64,000 nucleotides of DNA. Source: Streptomyces iakyrus (GTDB lineage: Bacteria > Actinomycetota > Actinomycetes > Streptomycetales > Streptomycetaceae). This document shows, piece by piece, positions 32,094 through 43,071 of the stretch (positions are counted from its first letter, which is position 1; every line of letters starts with the position of its first letter). Below the pieces are notes generated by a model. That model worked only from the letters and a program-made list of their open reading frames with translations. It was not told where the DNA came from and did no database searches. Both the position numbers and the translations under genes were made by a program. Location: NCBI RefSeq assembly GCF_000717055.1, contig NZ_JNXI01000027.1, forward strand, positions 1 through 64,000, in the 5' to 3' direction.

Positions 32094-33092
32094 CTATTCC
32101 CCGGAGCTGTTGGCGGCGGGTTCGGTGTCCGGGCGGATGTCGATCCGCCAGCCGGTCAGCCGGGCCGCGAGGCGGGCGTTCTGCCCCTCCTTGCCGATGG
32201 CCAGGGACAGCTGGTAGTCGGGCACGGTCACCCGGGCCGACCGGGTCGCCATGTCCACGATCTCCACCTTGGAGACACGGGCCGGCGACAGCGCGTTCGC
32301 CACCATGTCGCCCGGGTCCTCCGACCAGTCGACGATGTCGATCTTCTCGCCGTTCAGCTCGCCCATGACGTTGCGCACGCGGCCGCCCATGGGGCCGATG
32401 CAGGCGCCCTTGGCATTCAGGCCGGAACGGGTGGACCGTACGGCGATCTTCGTGCGGTGACCGGCCTCACGGGCGATCGCGGCGATCTCCACCGAGCCGT
32501 CGGCGATCTCCGGCACCTCCAGGGCGAAGAGCTTCTTCACCAGGTTGGGGTGCGTGCGCGACAGCGTCACGGACGGGCCGCGGACGCCCTTGGCGACCCT
32601 GACCACGTAGCTGCGCAGCCGCATGCCGTGCTGGTAGGTCTCCCCCGGCACCTGCTCCTGCACGGGCAGGATGGCCTCCAGCTTGCCGATGTCGACCAGC
32701 ACGTTCTTCGGGTCGCGGCCCTGCTGGACCACGCCGGTGACGATGTCGCCCTCGCGGCCGGCGTACTCGCCGAGCGTCGCGTCGTCCTCGGCGTCGCGCA
32801 GGCGCTGCAGGATGACCTGCTTGGCCGTGGTGGCGGCGATACGGCCGAAACCGGACGGGGTGTCGTCGAACTCGCGGGGCTCCTGCCCCTCCTCGAGGTC
32901 GTCGGGGTCCTCCTTCGCCCACACGGTCACATGGCCGGTCTCCCGGTTGAGCTCCACGCGCGCGTGGCGGCGGCTTCCCTCGGTGCGGTGGTAGGCGATG
33001 AGGAGGGCCGACTCGATCGCCTCGACCAGCAGGGGAAAGGAGATCTCCTTCTCCCGAACCAAGCCCCGCAGGGCGCTCATGTCGATGTCCAC
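32094..33092 (-). CDS. nusA: Transcription termination/antitermination factor NusA
   Basis: A 332-residue protein. The N-terminal RNA polymerase-binding domain ([21 protein letters not shown]) is followed by an S1 domain, then KH1 ([14 protein letters not shown]) and KH2 ([16 protein letters not shown]). It lacks the acidic C-terminal repeats of the Escherichia coli protein, as is normal for actinobacteria. The GTG start lies 2 nt after the rimP stop. Confidence 0.96.
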   Translation of the reverse strand: MDIDMSALRGLVREKEISFPLLVEAIESALLIAYHRTEGSRRHARVELNRETGHVTVWAKEDPDDLEEGQEPREFDDTPSGFGRIAATTAKQVILQRLRDAEDDATLGEYAGREGDIVTGVVQQGRDPKNVLVDIGKLEAILPVQEQVPGETYQHGMRLRSYVVRVAKGVRGPSVTLSRTHPNLVKKLFALEVPEIADGSVEIAAIAREAGHRTKIAVRSTRSGLNAKGACIGPMGGRVRNVMGELNGEKIDIVDWSEDPGDMVANALSPARVSKVEIVDMATRSARVTVPDYQLSLAIGKEGQNARLAARLTGWRIDIRPDTEPAANSSGE

Positions 33093-33094
33093 GG

Positions 33095-33595
33095 CTACGC
33101 CTCCTCTTCCTTCTTGTTGTCCTTGCGGCTGAATTCGACCTGGACACGCGCCCGGACGATGTCGTCGAAGGCGAGTCTGCGCGCGGTGGGCTTGCGGCCC
33201 TTCACGCCGGGCACCTCCGTGTCGACACCCTCGTCGTCGACCTTCAGGATCCTGGCGACCAGTTCGCCGCCCTCGGCCAGCTGGAACTTCACCAGCCGCT
33301 CGGTGGCGCGGACGTAGTGCCGGTGTTCCGTGAGGAGGCGCTCCGCGCCCGGGGTGCCCACTTCGAGGGTGTACTCGCCCTCGCCCATCGCGTCCGTCTC
33401 GTCGAGCTTCGCCGAGAGCACGCGGCTCACATCGGCGATCTGGTCCAGGTCGGCGCCGGTGTCCGAGTCGACGACGACGCGCAGCACACGCTTGCGTCCG
33501 ACGGAGTCCACTTCGATCTCTTCGAGGTCCAGGCCCTGAGAGGTGACGAGCGGCTCCAGCAGTCCTCGCAGCCTCTCGCTCTGGGTGGTGCTCAT
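33095..33595 (-). CDS. rimP: Ribosome maturation factor RimP
   Basis: A 166-residue 30S maturation factor. It has an N-terminal domain with [19 protein letters not shown] and [11 protein letters not shown], a central [11 protein letters not shown] segment and a C-terminal SH3-like part. The ATG at 33595 is preceded by GAGGAG; a frame extending to 33685 is not supported. It is the first gene of the rimP-nusA-ylxR-infB cluster, with the promoter presumably in the 217-bp divergent gap. Confidence 0.95.
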   Translation of the reverse strand: MSTTQSERLRGLLEPLVTSQGLDLEEIEVDSVGRKRVLRVVVDSDTGADLDQIADVSRVLSAKLDETDAMGEGEYTLEVGTPGAERLLTEHRHYVRATERLVKFQLAEGGELVARILKVDDEGVDTEVPGVKGRKPTARRLAFDDIVRARVQVEFSRKDNKKEEEA

Positions 33596-33812
33596 CCGGG
33601 TGACTCCTCGGCCGCGTGTGCTGTTGTGGGATGGGTCGCGTGTCTGGTCAAAGGGTATCCGGTCGCGGGGAGTGTTGCCGTCCACCCGGTCACGAACAGT
33701 GCCGCTGAGTGATGTGGGGCGGGGGCCCGGGTACCGTGATCACGGGCGTGCAGCCCCGTGCAGTCCCTTCTTTCTCGAATGTTTCTCGAAACGAGCCCCG
33801 AGGACGTCTGAC

Positions 33813-34346
33813 GTGCCGTTCCCCCCATCGCCGCGTGCCCGCTCGGGGCCGCGCAGAAGGAGCCTGCTCGCCGTCGCCCCGGCGGCCCTCGCCCTGACGG
33901 GCTGCACCGGCGGGGATTCCGGTGGCCCGGCCGGGGACGGCCAGCCCGCCGCCGACCGGGCACGCGCGCGTGCGGCCCGTGACAGCGAGGCCCTGGTGGA
34001 GCGCTACGACGCGGTGATCGCCGCCCGGCCGGGGCTCGCCGGTCGGCTGCGGCCGCTGCGCGAGGAAGTCGTGCGCCACGCGCGGGCCCTCGGTGGTGGC
34101 CGGAAAGCGTCGCCCTCGGCGTCCCCTTCGGCATCGGTGTCCTCTTCGGCCTCGCCCTCGGCGTCCGCGGCCGTGCCGGACAACGACAAGGACGCCCTCG
34201 CCGGGCTCGCCTCGGCGGAGAAGGAGCTCGCCGACCGGCGGGCCAAGGCGCTGGGCGGGGTGCCGGGTGAGCTGGCGCGGCTGCTGGCGTCGGTGGCGGC
34301 GGCCGGAGCGGTGCACGTGTATCTGCTGACGGAGGGGGACGCGTGA
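33813..34346 (+). CDS. Lipoprotein of unknown function
   Basis: A 177-residue protein with a basic N-terminus, a hydrophobic stretch and a lipobox LTGC (about residues 28-31), so it should be a membrane-anchored lipoprotein. A Ser/Ala/Pro low-complexity linker separates two helical halves. The GTG at 33813 has GAGGA upstream. It overlaps the next gene by 4 nt, a ferritin-like domain protein. The pair seems conserved next to rimP in Streptomyces as I recall; no biochemical role is known. Confidence 0.8.
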   Translation: MPFPPSPRARSGPRRRSLLAVAPAALALTGCTGGDSGGPAGDGQPAADRARARAARDSEALVERYDAVIAARPGLAGRLRPLREEVVRHARALGGGRKASPSASPSASVSSSASPSASAAVPDNDKDALAGLASAEKELADRRAKALGGVPGELARLLASVAAAGAVHVYLLTEGDA

Positions 34347-34807
34347 GCGAGGAGAAGGACCGGGAGCTGCGGGCTCTTCAGGCCGCGCTGGCGGCCGAGC
34401 ACGCGGCGGTGTACGGCTACGGCGTCGTCGGCGGGAGGATCGCCGACGGGCGGCGCACCGAGGCGGTCACGGCGTACGACGCGCACCGGGCCCGCCGGGA
34501 CGCGCTGGTGCGTGAGGTGAAGGACCTGGGCGGCCGGCCGGTGGCCGCGTCCGCCGGTTACGCGCTGCCGTTCCAGGTGCCGGACTCGGCGGCCGCCGTG
34601 CGGCTCGCCGCCGAGCTGGAGGACCGGGTGGCCGGGGTGTACGCCGACCTGGTGCGCGCGGCGGGCGGCGGTCGGCGGGCCCTGGCCGCGGAGGCACTGC
34701 GGGAAGCGGCGGTACGGGCGGTGCGCTGGCGCGGCGAGAGCGTAGCCTTCCCTGGGCTCGCGGAGCGGGCCGGCACGGCCCCGCCCTCGGCGGCGCCGAC
34801 GGCGTGA
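34343..34807 (+). CDS. DUF4439 ferritin-like domain protein
   Basis: A 154-residue all-helical protein. It opens with LRALQAALAAEHAAVYGYGVVGG, the pattern of the DUF4439 ferritin-like family, with E19 and H20 as possible metal ligands. No signal peptide is visible. GTG start overlapping the lipoprotein stop (GTGA) suggests coupled translation and joint function. Confidence 0.82.
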   Translation: MSEEKDRELRALQAALAAEHAAVYGYGVVGGRIADGRRTEAVTAYDAHRARRDALVREVKDLGGRPVAASAGYALPFQVPDSAAAVRLAAELEDRVAGVYADLVRAAGGGRRALAAEALREAAVRAVRWRGESVAFPGLAERAGTAPPSAAPTA

Positions 34808-34854
34808 CCCGCGCGGGGCACGCACCGAGGACAGTACGAAGGGACGACTCGCTC

Positions 34855-35754
34855 ATGGTTTTCGAACCGCCGAAGCGCCTGGTAAGGGCGCTCGGTGAGA
34901 CGGCACCGGACGGTGACGACTGGCTGGAGAAGCTGCCCGGAACGGCGCAGCGGGCCGTCGCGCTACGCGAGTTGACCGTGGAGCGGGTGCAGGTGCCCGG
35001 CGGGCGCAGCAGCCTGGTCGTGCTGGTGCGGGCGGCGGACGGGACGCCGGCCGTGCTCAAGCTGGCGCCGGGCCGGGCCCGCCCGGAGGCGGAGCGGGCC
35101 GCGCTGGCGCACTGGGCCGGGCGGGGTGCCGTACAGCTGCTCGAAACCACCTCGACCGAGGGCGTCCTGCTGTTGGAGCGGCTGCATCCGGACGTGTCGG
35201 TGCGGTCGCTGCCGGAGGCGAAGGCCCTGCTGGAGGCGGCGGGGACGCTGCGGCGGCTGTGGGTGGAGCCGCCCGCCGGTTTCTCCTTCGAGACCGTGGC
35301 CGAGCGGACCGGGCGGCAGGCGGAGGCGATGCGGGCGCGCGCGCAGGCCGCTCCCGAGGTGGCGCCCCTGGTCGACGTGGCGCTCGCGGCGCGCGAGGAG
35401 CTGCTGGCCGCGCCGCCCGAACACCGGCTGCTGCACGGCACGTTCCGGCAGAGCAAGGTGCTCGCCGGGGAGCGGATGCCGTGGCTGGCCGTAGGACCCG
35501 ACCCGGTGGTCGGCGAGTGCGCCTTCGATCTGGCCCGGCTGGTCCGGGACCGGGTGGAGGACCTGATCGCCCAGCCGTCCGGCGCGGCCACGACCCGGCG
35601 CCGGGTAAAGCGGCTCGCCGAGTCCCTGGACGTGGACCAGGAGCGGCTGCGGGGCTGGACGCTGTTCCGGGCCGTGGAGTCGGGCGTGCGGGCGGGGCGG
35701 GTCGGACGGCCGCGCGACGCGGAGCTGCTGCTGGAGTTCGCGAGCTGGCTGTAG
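34855..35754 (+). CDS. Aminoglycoside phosphotransferase-like kinase-fold protein
   Basis: A 299-residue protein with the layout of APH(6)/streptomycin-6-kinase-like enzymes: an N-lobe strand with AVLKLAPG, then VLLLERLHPDV, and a C-lobe with LLHGTF and GECAFDLARLVRD. The usual catalytic HGDxxxxN appears as HGTFRQSKV, lacking the aspartate and asparagine, so activity is uncertain and resistance should not be assumed. ATG at 34855 has AAGGGA upstream. Confidence 0.75.
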   Translation: MVFEPPKRLVRALGETAPDGDDWLEKLPGTAQRAVALRELTVERVQVPGGRSSLVVLVRAADGTPAVLKLAPGRARPEAERAALAHWAGRGAVQLLETTSTEGVLLLERLHPDVSVRSLPEAKALLEAAGTLRRLWVEPPAGFSFETVAERTGRQAEAMRARAQAAPEVAPLVDVALAAREELLAAPPEHRLLHGTFRQSKVLAGERMPWLAVGPDPVVGECAFDLARLVRDRVEDLIAQPSGAATTRRRVKRLAESLDVDQERLRGWTLFRAVESGVRAGRVGRPRDAELLLEFASWL

Positions 35755-35794
35755 GGCGCCGGGCCGCACCCGGCCGGGGCCTCGTCGTCGGGTA

Positions 35795-35827
35795 ACCGGG
35801 CGGACTGTTTCGGCCAGTCCGCCCGGT
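35795..35827. terminator. Bidirectional terminator
   Basis: A perfect 13-bp stem (35795-35807 with 35815-35827) with a 7-nt loop lies between the convergent kinase-like gene and proS. Confidence 0.85.
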
Positions 35828-35837
35828 CCTGTCCGTG

Positions 35838-37538
35838 CTACGCCGTGAGGCGGGCGACGGCTTCCTCGACCGTCAGTTCCTCGCGCTCGCCGGTGCGGCG
35901 GTCCTTCAGTTCCACCACGCCGTCGGCCGCGCGCCGGCCGGCCACCAGGATCTGCGGGACGCCGATCAGCTCGGAGTCCGTGAACTTGACGCCCGGGGAG
36001 ACGCCGGGCCGGTCGTCGACCAGGACGCGGACACCGGCGGCGGCCAGCTTCTGGGAGATGTCCAGGGCCAGTTCGGTCTGGAGGGCCTTGCCGGCGGCAA
36101 CCACGTGGACGTCGGCCGGGGCAACCTCGGCGGGCCAGCACAGGCCCTTGTCGTCGGCGCTCTGCTCGGCCAGGGCGGCGACAGCGCGGGAGACGCCGAT
36201 GCCGTACGAGCCCATGGTGACGCGGACCGGCTTGCCGTTCTGGCCGAGGACGTCGAGCTTGAGGGCGTCGGCGTACTTGCGGCCCAGCTGGAAGATGTGG
36301 CCGATCTCGATGGCGCGGTCGAGGACGAGGCCGGTGCCGCACTTCGGGCAGGGGTCGCCCTCCTGCACGACGACGACGTCCACGTACTCGCCGACCTCGA
36401 AGTCGCGGCCCGCGACGACGTTCTTCGTGTGCGTGCCGGCCTTGTTCGCGCCGGTGATCCAGGACGTGCCGGGGGCCACGCGCGGGTCGGCGATGTACGT
36501 GACCTTCTCCAGGCCCCGCGGTCCGACGTAGCCGCGGACCAGGTCGGGGCGGGCCGCGAAGTCCGTCTCGGTGACCAGTTCGACGGTGGCCGGGGCGAAG
36601 TGCGCCTCGACCTTGTCCATGTCGACCTCGCGGTCCCCGGGGACGCCCACGGCGACGATCTCGCCGTCGACCTTCACGAGGAGGTTCTTCAGCGTGGCCG
36701 AGGCCGGGACGCCGAGGGAGGCCGCGAGGGTCTCGATGGTCGGGGTGTCGGGGGTCGGGATGTCCTCGGCGGCCGGCACGTCCGAGCCGTCGACGGGCTT
36801 CAACTCGTACGTGATCGCCTCGGTGTTCGCGGCGAAGTCGCAGTTGGGGCAGTCGGCGAAGGTGTCCTCGCCGGCCTCGGCCGGGGCCAGGAACTCCTCG
36901 GACTTGGAGCCGCCCATCGCACCGGCGGTCGCGGCGCAGATGCGGTAGTCGAGGCCGAGGCGCGCGAAGATCTTCTGGTAGGCCTCGCGGTGCAGGGCGT
37001 AGGACTTGGCGAGGCCCTCGTCCTCGGTGTCGAAGGAGTAGGAGTCCTTCATCAGGAACTCGCGGCCGCGCAGGATGCCGGCGCGGGGGCGGGCCTCGTC
37101 GCGGTACTTGTTCTGGATCTGGTAGAGGATGACCGGCAGGTCCTTGTAGGAGGACGCCTGGTCCTTCACCAGGAGGGTGAAGATCTCCTCGTGGGTGGGG
37201 CCGAGGAGGTAGTCGCCGCCCTTGCGGTCCTGGAGGCGGAACAGCTCGGGGCCGTACTCCTCCCAGCGGCCGGTGGCCTCGTAGGGCTCGCGCGGCAGGA
37301 TGGCGGGGAGCAGGACCTCCTGGGCGCCGACGGCGTCCATCTCCTCACGGACGATCCGCTCGACGTTGGCCAGCACCTTCTTGCCCAGCGGCAGCCAGCT
37401 CCAGATGCCGGCGGCGGTGCGGCGCACGTAGCCGGCCCGGACGAGGAGCTTGTGGCTGAGGACCTCGGCGTCCGCCGGGTCGTCGCGCAACGTCTTCGCC
37501 AACAACTGGGACATGCGCTGGACCGGTACGTTCGCCAT
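35838..37538 (-). CDS. proS: Prolyl-tRNA synthetase
   Basis: A 566-residue class II aminoacyl-tRNA synthetase of the bacterial type, charging tRNA-Pro. The N-terminal catalytic domain ([36 protein letters not shown] segment) is interrupted by the editing insertion (about 230-390) that hydrolyses Ala-tRNA-Pro. The anticodon-binding domain is at the C-terminus ([10 protein letters not shown]). Length is normal. Confidence 0.97.
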   Translation of the reverse strand: MANVPVQRMSQLLAKTLRDDPADAEVLSHKLLVRAGYVRRTAAGIWSWLPLGKKVLANVERIVREEMDAVGAQEVLLPAILPREPYEATGRWEEYGPELFRLQDRKGGDYLLGPTHEEIFTLLVKDQASSYKDLPVILYQIQNKYRDEARPRAGILRGREFLMKDSYSFDTEDEGLAKSYALHREAYQKIFARLGLDYRICAATAGAMGGSKSEEFLAPAEAGEDTFADCPNCDFAANTEAITYELKPVDGSDVPAAEDIPTPDTPTIETLAASLGVPASATLKNLLVKVDGEIVAVGVPGDREVDMDKVEAHFAPATVELVTETDFAARPDLVRGYVGPRGLEKVTYIADPRVAPGTSWITGANKAGTHTKNVVAGRDFEVGEYVDVVVVQEGDPCPKCGTGLVLDRAIEIGHIFQLGRKYADALKLDVLGQNGKPVRVTMGSYGIGVSRAVAALAEQSADDKGLCWPAEVAPADVHVVAAGKALQTELALDISQKLAAAGVRVLVDDRPGVSPGVKFTDSELIGVPQILVAGRRAADGVVELKDRRTGEREELTVEEAVARLTA

Positions 37539-37607
37539 GGTTCCTCTGCTCCTGCGTGTAGGTGATGGCAGGAGGTTAGCCGGGGGGTGCGGGGCGGTGG
37601 AAATCGG

Positions 37608-38138
37608 TTAACGGCGGAGGAGCGGGAGCGGGGCTCCCATCACCGCGTACGGCTTCGGGGCGCTCGGGAAGAGGACCCGGCGGGCGAGGTCCTGGTAGCC
37701 GAGGGAGCGGTAGAGGGCGCGGGCGGGGCTCTCGGTGTCGATCGCGGAGAGGATCGAGCGGGGTTCTGCGGCGCCGTCGGTGATGGTGGTGATCAGGGAG
37801 CGTCCGAGGCCGCGGTTCTGGTACACGGGGTGGACGTGCAGTTCGGTGATCACGAAGCTGTCGTCGAGCCAGTGGTCGTTGTCCTGGGCGCGGAGGTAGG
37901 GTTCGACGACGGTGGACCACCAGTGGGTGCGGTCGTTGGGCATGCCGTAGACGAAGCCGACGAGGTTGCCGTCGGCTGTGGCGCCGAGGGCGCGGGCCCC
38001 CGGGTACGTCATGTGGCGCAGGACGATCTGGCGGCGGACGGCTACCTCGTCCGGGCCTAGGCCGAAGGCCACGGCCTGGACGGCCAGCGCCTCGTCTACG
38101 TGGGCGGAGAGGTCGAGTGGGCCGATCACCAGGTCCAT
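37608..38138 (-). CDS. GNAT family N-acetyltransferase
   Basis: A 176-residue acetyltransferase with a clear GNAT fold: the acetyl-CoA loop is ELHVHPVYQNRGLGRSL and the C-terminal motif is ARALYRSLGYQ. The acceptor substrate is unknown. It lies upstream of proS with a 69-nt gap. Confidence 0.88.
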   Translation of the reverse strand: MDLVIGPLDLSAHVDEALAVQAVAFGLGPDEVAVRRQIVLRHMTYPGARALGATADGNLVGFVYGMPNDRTHWWSTVVEPYLRAQDNDHWLDDSFVITELHVHPVYQNRGLGRSLITTITDGAAEPRSILSAIDTESPARALYRSLGYQDLARRVLFPSAPKPYAVMGAPLPLLRR

Positions 38139-38195
38139 GGCGGGGAGCCTACAGGGGGGTTCCCGTTCGATGCCGGGTGCCGGTTGGATGTGGCT

Positions 38196-38219
38196 GATCG
38201 CGCAGTTCCCCGCGCCCCT
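38196..38219. repeat. Dispersed intergenic repeat, copy 1
   Basis: GATCGCGCAGTTCCCCGCGC followed by CCCT. The same core recurs at 39197-39220 and, in the opposite orientation, at 55824-55852. All copies sit just outside coding regions. Confidence 0.8.
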
Positions 38220-38231
38220 TTGAGGGCGCCT

Positions 38232-39080
38232 TCAGAACAGGACGCTCATGAAAGCTCCCACTTCCTGGAAGCCCACCCTCTGGTAGGCCCTCCTGGCCGC
38301 CGTGTTGAAGTCGTTGACGTAGAGGCTGACCACGGGGGCGACGTCGGCCAGGGCGTAGCGCAGTACGGCCGCCATGCCGGGGGCCGCAAGGCCGGTGCCC
38401 CGGTACTCGGGGGCCACCCACACGCCCTGGATCTGGCAGGCGCGGTCCGTCGCGGCGCCGATCTCAGCCTTGAAGACGACCTTGCCGTCGGCGTCGAACC
38501 GGGCGAAGGCGCGGCCGGAGCCGACGAGTTCGGCGACGCGGGCCTGGTAGAGCAGGCCGCCGTCGCCGGCCAGCGGGGAGACGCCGACCTCCTCGGTGAA
38601 CATCGCGACGCAGGCCGGCATGATCGTCTCCATCTCGTCCTTGCGGACGCGACGGACGTAGGGGTCCGGGGTGACGCCGGCCGGGAGGCGGTCGGTGATC
38701 ATGAGCGGCTGGTGCCGGCGGACCTCGCGGGCCGGGCCCCACTGGGGTTCCAGCAGCCGCCACAGGTCGGAGGTGGCGCCGGAGGGGCCGACGATGGAGG
38801 AGCAGCGGCGGCCGGCACGGCGGGCGCGGTCGGCGAAGGCGCGGACGGCGCGCGGGCCGGCGCAGATCGGGACCAGATTGGCGCCGGCGTAGCAGAGCGA
38901 GGTGAGTATGCCGTCCTCGTACCAGCCCCACATCTCGCCGCCGAGCCGCCACGGGTCCAGTCCGGCGATCTGTACGCGGGACGTCACGAAGGCGTTCGCG
39001 ACCGGCTCGCGGTCGAGGACGGCGAGCGCCGCGTCCAGGTCGCTCGGTTCGAGGACCCGTGAGGTGGTCTGCGTCAACAC
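38232..39080 (-). CDS. DUF4081/GNAT domain acetyltransferase
   Basis: A 282-residue protein with an N-terminal DUF4081-like half (RVLEPSDLDAALAVLDREPV, then GANLVPICAG) and a C-terminal GNAT domain (GVWVAPEYRGTGLAA, then LYVNDFNTAARRAYQRVGF). The substrate is unknown. The start is GTG at 39080. It lies just downstream of the ispG locus, separated by a hairpin and a repeat copy. Confidence 0.85.
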   Translation of the reverse strand: MLTQTTSRVLEPSDLDAALAVLDREPVANAFVTSRVQIAGLDPWRLGGEMWGWYEDGILTSLCYAGANLVPICAGPRAVRAFADRARRAGRRCSSIVGPSGATSDLWRLLEPQWGPAREVRRHQPLMITDRLPAGVTPDPYVRRVRKDEMETIMPACVAMFTEEVGVSPLAGDGGLLYQARVAELVGSGRAFARFDADGKVVFKAEIGAATDRACQIQGVWVAPEYRGTGLAAPGMAAVLRYALADVAPVVSLYVNDFNTAARRAYQRVGFQEVGAFMSVLF

Positions 39081-39196
39081 GTGCGGGCCTCACGAACTGG
39101 GGTTGCTGGTCTCCGCACTATAGCTGCGCTGCTTGGGCGGGGCGCCTGGGAGCCCGGGGCTTCCGGTTGCCGGGCGGGTGCGGGACGTCTGTGGCT

Positions 39197-39238
39197 TGTC
39201 GCGCAGTTCCCCGCGCCCCCGGAAAGGCGGGGCGCGGG
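39197..39238 (-). terminator. Repeat copy 2 forming a terminator after ispG
   Basis: The second copy of the dispersed repeat (39197-39220) overlaps a 10-bp perfect inverted repeat (39210-39219 with 39229-39238, 9-nt loop) that lies 20 nt past the ispG stop codon, so here the repeat serves as half of a terminator. Confidence 0.7.
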
Positions 39239-39257
39239 TCCCATCGTCGTCGAGTGG

Positions 39258-40249
<992 letters not shown>

Positions 40250-40371
40250 CTGCTGTGCAACCCCAAGTCGTGGATCAAGGTCCGGTCCCGTGAGCAGCGG
40301 GCTCCGAGCTTCGAGATTACGGCACATGCCTCGGGGCGGGCACATCCCACCCACCGTGCCACCCGATGGGA

Positions 40372-40402
40372 GGCGGCCCGGCGGAAAGCATGCCGGGCCG
40401 CC
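40372..40402 (-). terminator. Terminator of rseP
   Basis: A perfect 11-bp inverted repeat (40372-40382 with 40392-40402, 9-nt loop) starts 16 nt after the rseP stop codon, between rseP and ispG. Confidence 0.8.
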
Positions 40403-40417
40403 GCGAACGCCGTATGA

Positions 40418-41722
40418 CTAGGAGATTCTCACCGGGTTAACCACGTCGGCGATCAGGACCAGGATGGTGAAGCAGATGAAGATCCCGGCGACGACGTAGG
40501 CGACCGGCATGAGCTTCGCCACGTCGAAGGGGCCCGGGTCCGGCCGGCGCAGCAGCTTGGCCGTGTTGCGGCGCAGCGACTCCCACAGGGCGCCCGCGAT
40601 GTGGCCGCCGTCGAGCGGCAGCAGCGGGAGCATGTTGAACAGGAACAGGGAGAGGTTGAAGCCGGCGACCAGCATGAGGGCCATGGCCAGCTGCTGGGTG
40701 GGCGGGATGTCGAGGGTGAAGATCTCGCCGCCGACGCGGGCCGCGCCGACCACGCCCATCGGGGAGTCGGCCTCGCGCTCTGCGCCGTCGAAGGCCGCGT
40801 TCCACAGGGCGGGGACCTTGCCCGGCAGGGCGGCGAGGGAGTCGACGGCCTCGCCGATGCGGTCGCCCATCCAGGTCACCGAGTCGCCGAAGTCCTGCTT
40901 GACCACGCCGGTGGCGGCGCTGAAGCCGAGGAAGCCGGCCTGGACGTACTGGCCCTCGACGATCTGGCCGGAGGCGTCCTTCTTGGCGACCTGGTTGGTG
41001 GCGATCTTCGCGTGCAGGGTGACGTCCTTGCCGTCCCGCTCGACGACGATCGGCACCTCCTTGCCGGGGGTGGCGCGGATGAGGTCGGACAGCTTGTTCC
41101 AGTCGTCGGTCTTCACCCCGTTGAAGGAGACGATCTTGTCGCCCGCCTTGAGGCCCGCAGCGGCCGCGGGGGCGGCCGGGTCGCCCTTCTCGCACTTGTC
41201 GCGGTTCTCGTTCTGCGCGATGACGCACTGGGAGACCGAGCTGACCGTGGTGGTCTGCTGGGTGATGCCGAAGCCCATCAGGACGGTGAGGAACAGCGCC
41301 ACCGCCAGGACCAGGTTCATGAAGGGGCCCGCGAACATCACGATCACGCGCTTCCAGGGGGCGCGCGTGTAGAACATGCGGTTCTCGTCGCCCGGCTTGA
41401 GCTCCTCGTAGGCGGCGGTGCGGGCGTCCTCGATCATGCCGCGCCAGGGGGAGGTGGAGCGGGCTTCCATCCGGCCGTCGGGGCCGGGCGGGAACATGCC
41501 GATCATGCGGATGTAGCCGCCGAACGGGATGGCCTTGATGCCGTACTCCGTCTCGCCCTTGTTGCGCGAGAAGAGAGTGGGGCCGAAGCCGACCATGTAC
41601 TGCGGCACGCGGATGCCGAAGAGCTTGGCGGTGGACAGGTGCCCCAGCTCGTGCCACGCGATCGAGAACAGCAGGCCGACCGCGAAGAGGAGTATGCCGA
41701 GGATGAACATCAGGGTCGTCAT
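40418..41722 (-). CDS. rseP: Site-2 protease family zinc metalloprotease (RseP-like)
   Basis: A 434-residue M50 intramembrane protease. The first transmembrane helix carries HELGH, and the distal motif [12 protein letters not shown] supplies the third zinc ligand. A PDZ domain lies in between ([14 protein letters not shown]). About four hydrophobic helices are present. Family members cleave anti-sigma factors and remnant signal peptides; the substrate here is unknown. The ATG overlaps the dxr stop by 4 nt, and the dxr-rseP-ispG order is conserved in actinobacteria. Confidence 0.95.
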   Translation of the reverse strand: MTTLMFILGILLFAVGLLFSIAWHELGHLSTAKLFGIRVPQYMVGFGPTLFSRNKGETEYGIKAIPFGGYIRMIGMFPPGPDGRMEARSTSPWRGMIEDARTAAYEELKPGDENRMFYTRAPWKRVIVMFAGPFMNLVLAVALFLTVLMGFGITQQTTTVSSVSQCVIAQNENRDKCEKGDPAAPAAAAGLKAGDKIVSFNGVKTDDWNKLSDLIRATPGKEVPIVVERDGKDVTLHAKIATNQVAKKDASGQIVEGQYVQAGFLGFSAATGVVKQDFGDSVTWMGDRIGEAVDSLAALPGKVPALWNAAFDGAEREADSPMGVVGAARVGGEIFTLDIPPTQQLAMALMLVAGFNLSLFLFNMLPLLPLDGGHIAGALWESLRRNTAKLLRRPDPGPFDVAKLMPVAYVVAGIFICFTILVLIADVVNPVRIS

Positions 41723-42975
41723 GCACGGGCCTCCGCCGTCTGTGCCGCCAGTTGCCGGGCCCGGGTCCGCGCCCAGGTCTCCGCTTCGAGGACGTCCGAC
41801 ACGGTGAGTGAGGTTCCCGTACGCGGGGTGCCGTGCTCCTCGACGACCCGGGTGACGGTGTCCATGATCCCGTTGAACGGCAGTGCGCCCTGACGGAACG
41901 CCTCCACGCACTCCTCGTTGGCCGCATTGAACACCGCCGGGGCGGTGCCCGCGAGCTCGCCCACGTGCCGGGCGAGGTTCACCGACGGGAAGGCCTCGTT
42001 GTCGAGCGGGAAGAACTCCCAGGTCGAGGCCTTGCTCCAGTCGAAGGTGGGCGCCGCGTCGGGGACGCGCTCGGGCCAGCCGAGGCCGATGGCGATGGGC
42101 CCGCGCATGTCGGGCGGGGTCGCCTGGGCCAGTGTCGATCCATCTGTGAACTCAACCATCGAGTGGACATACGACTGGGGATGCACGACGACCTCAATGC
42201 GGTCGAAGGGAATGTCGTAGAGGAGGTGTGCCTCGATGACCTCCAGGCCCTTGTTGACGAGGGTCGCGGAGTTGATCGTGATGACCGGGCCCATGGCCCA
42301 CGTGGGGTGGGCGAGGGCGTCCTCGACGGTGACGTTCGCCAGCTCGGCCTTCGTACGGCCGCGGAACGGGCCGCCGGAGGCGGTGACGACCAGCTTGCGG
42401 ACGTCGGCGCGGGTGCCGGCGGCCAGGGCCTGGAAGAGGGCGGCGTGCTCGGAGTCGACCGGGATGATCTGCCCGGGCTTGGCGAGGGCCTTGACCAGCG
42501 GGCCGCCCACGATGAGCGACTCCTTGTTGGCGAGCGCGAGGGTGCGGCCCGCCTCCAGGGCGGCCAGGGTCGGGGCGAGTCCGATGGAGCCGGTGATGCC
42601 GTTCAGGACGGTGTGGCAGTCGGAGGCCGCGACCTGGGACGCCGCGTCCGGGCCGGCGAGGATCTCCGGGAGCGGCTCGCTCGTGCCGTACTGCGCGGTG
42701 AGCGCCTCGCGCAGGGCCGGTACGACGTCCTCGCGGGCCACGGCGACCGTCCGCACCCGCAGCCGGTGCGCCTGCTCGGCGAGGAGGGCGACCCGGCCGC
42801 CGTTGGCCGAGAGGCCGGTGACCCGGAACCGGCCGGGGTTGCGCAGCACGAGGTCGATGGCCTGGGTGCCGATGGACCCGGTGGAGCCGAGGATCACCAC
42901 GTCCTTGGGGCCGTCGCCCGCTACGGGGTCGTACACCAGGTGGGGATCGGCGAGGGGGGCTGGACTGTCGCTCAT
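41719..42975 (-). CDS. dxr: 1-deoxy-D-xylulose 5-phosphate reductoisomerase
   Basis: A 418-residue NADPH-dependent enzyme, the committed step of the MEP isoprenoid pathway. Visible motifs: [13 protein letters not shown] (NADPH binding), [27 protein letters not shown], and [16 protein letters not shown] with metal and substrate ligands. Length is normal. Confidence 0.96.
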   Translation of the reverse strand: MSDSPAPLADPHLVYDPVAGDGPKDVVILGSTGSIGTQAIDLVLRNPGRFRVTGLSANGGRVALLAEQAHRLRVRTVAVAREDVVPALREALTAQYGTSEPLPEILAGPDAASQVAASDCHTVLNGITGSIGLAPTLAALEAGRTLALANKESLIVGGPLVKALAKPGQIIPVDSEHAALFQALAAGTRADVRKLVVTASGGPFRGRTKAELANVTVEDALAHPTWAMGPVITINSATLVNKGLEVIEAHLLYDIPFDRIEVVVHPQSYVHSMVEFTDGSTLAQATPPDMRGPIAIGLGWPERVPDAAPTFDWSKASTWEFFPLDNEAFPSVNLARHVGELAGTAPAVFNAANEECVEAFRQGALPFNGIMDTVTRVVEEHGTPRTGTSLTVSDVLEAETWARTRARQLAAQTAEARA

Positions 42976-43027
42976 TGCTCCATTGTTGCCGTAAGGCCGG
43001 TGTGTGAGGACAGCGCATCCCCATCCC

Positions 43028-43058
43028 GGGGGCGCGCGCCATCTCTGTGCACGCCCCC
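43028..43058 (-). terminator. Hairpin after the acyl-CoA dehydrogenase gene
   Basis: GGGGGCG (43028-43034) with CGCCCCC (43052-43058), beginning 14 nt beyond the stop codon. Confidence 0.45.
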
Positions 43059-43071
43059 AGGCGGGCCGGGC

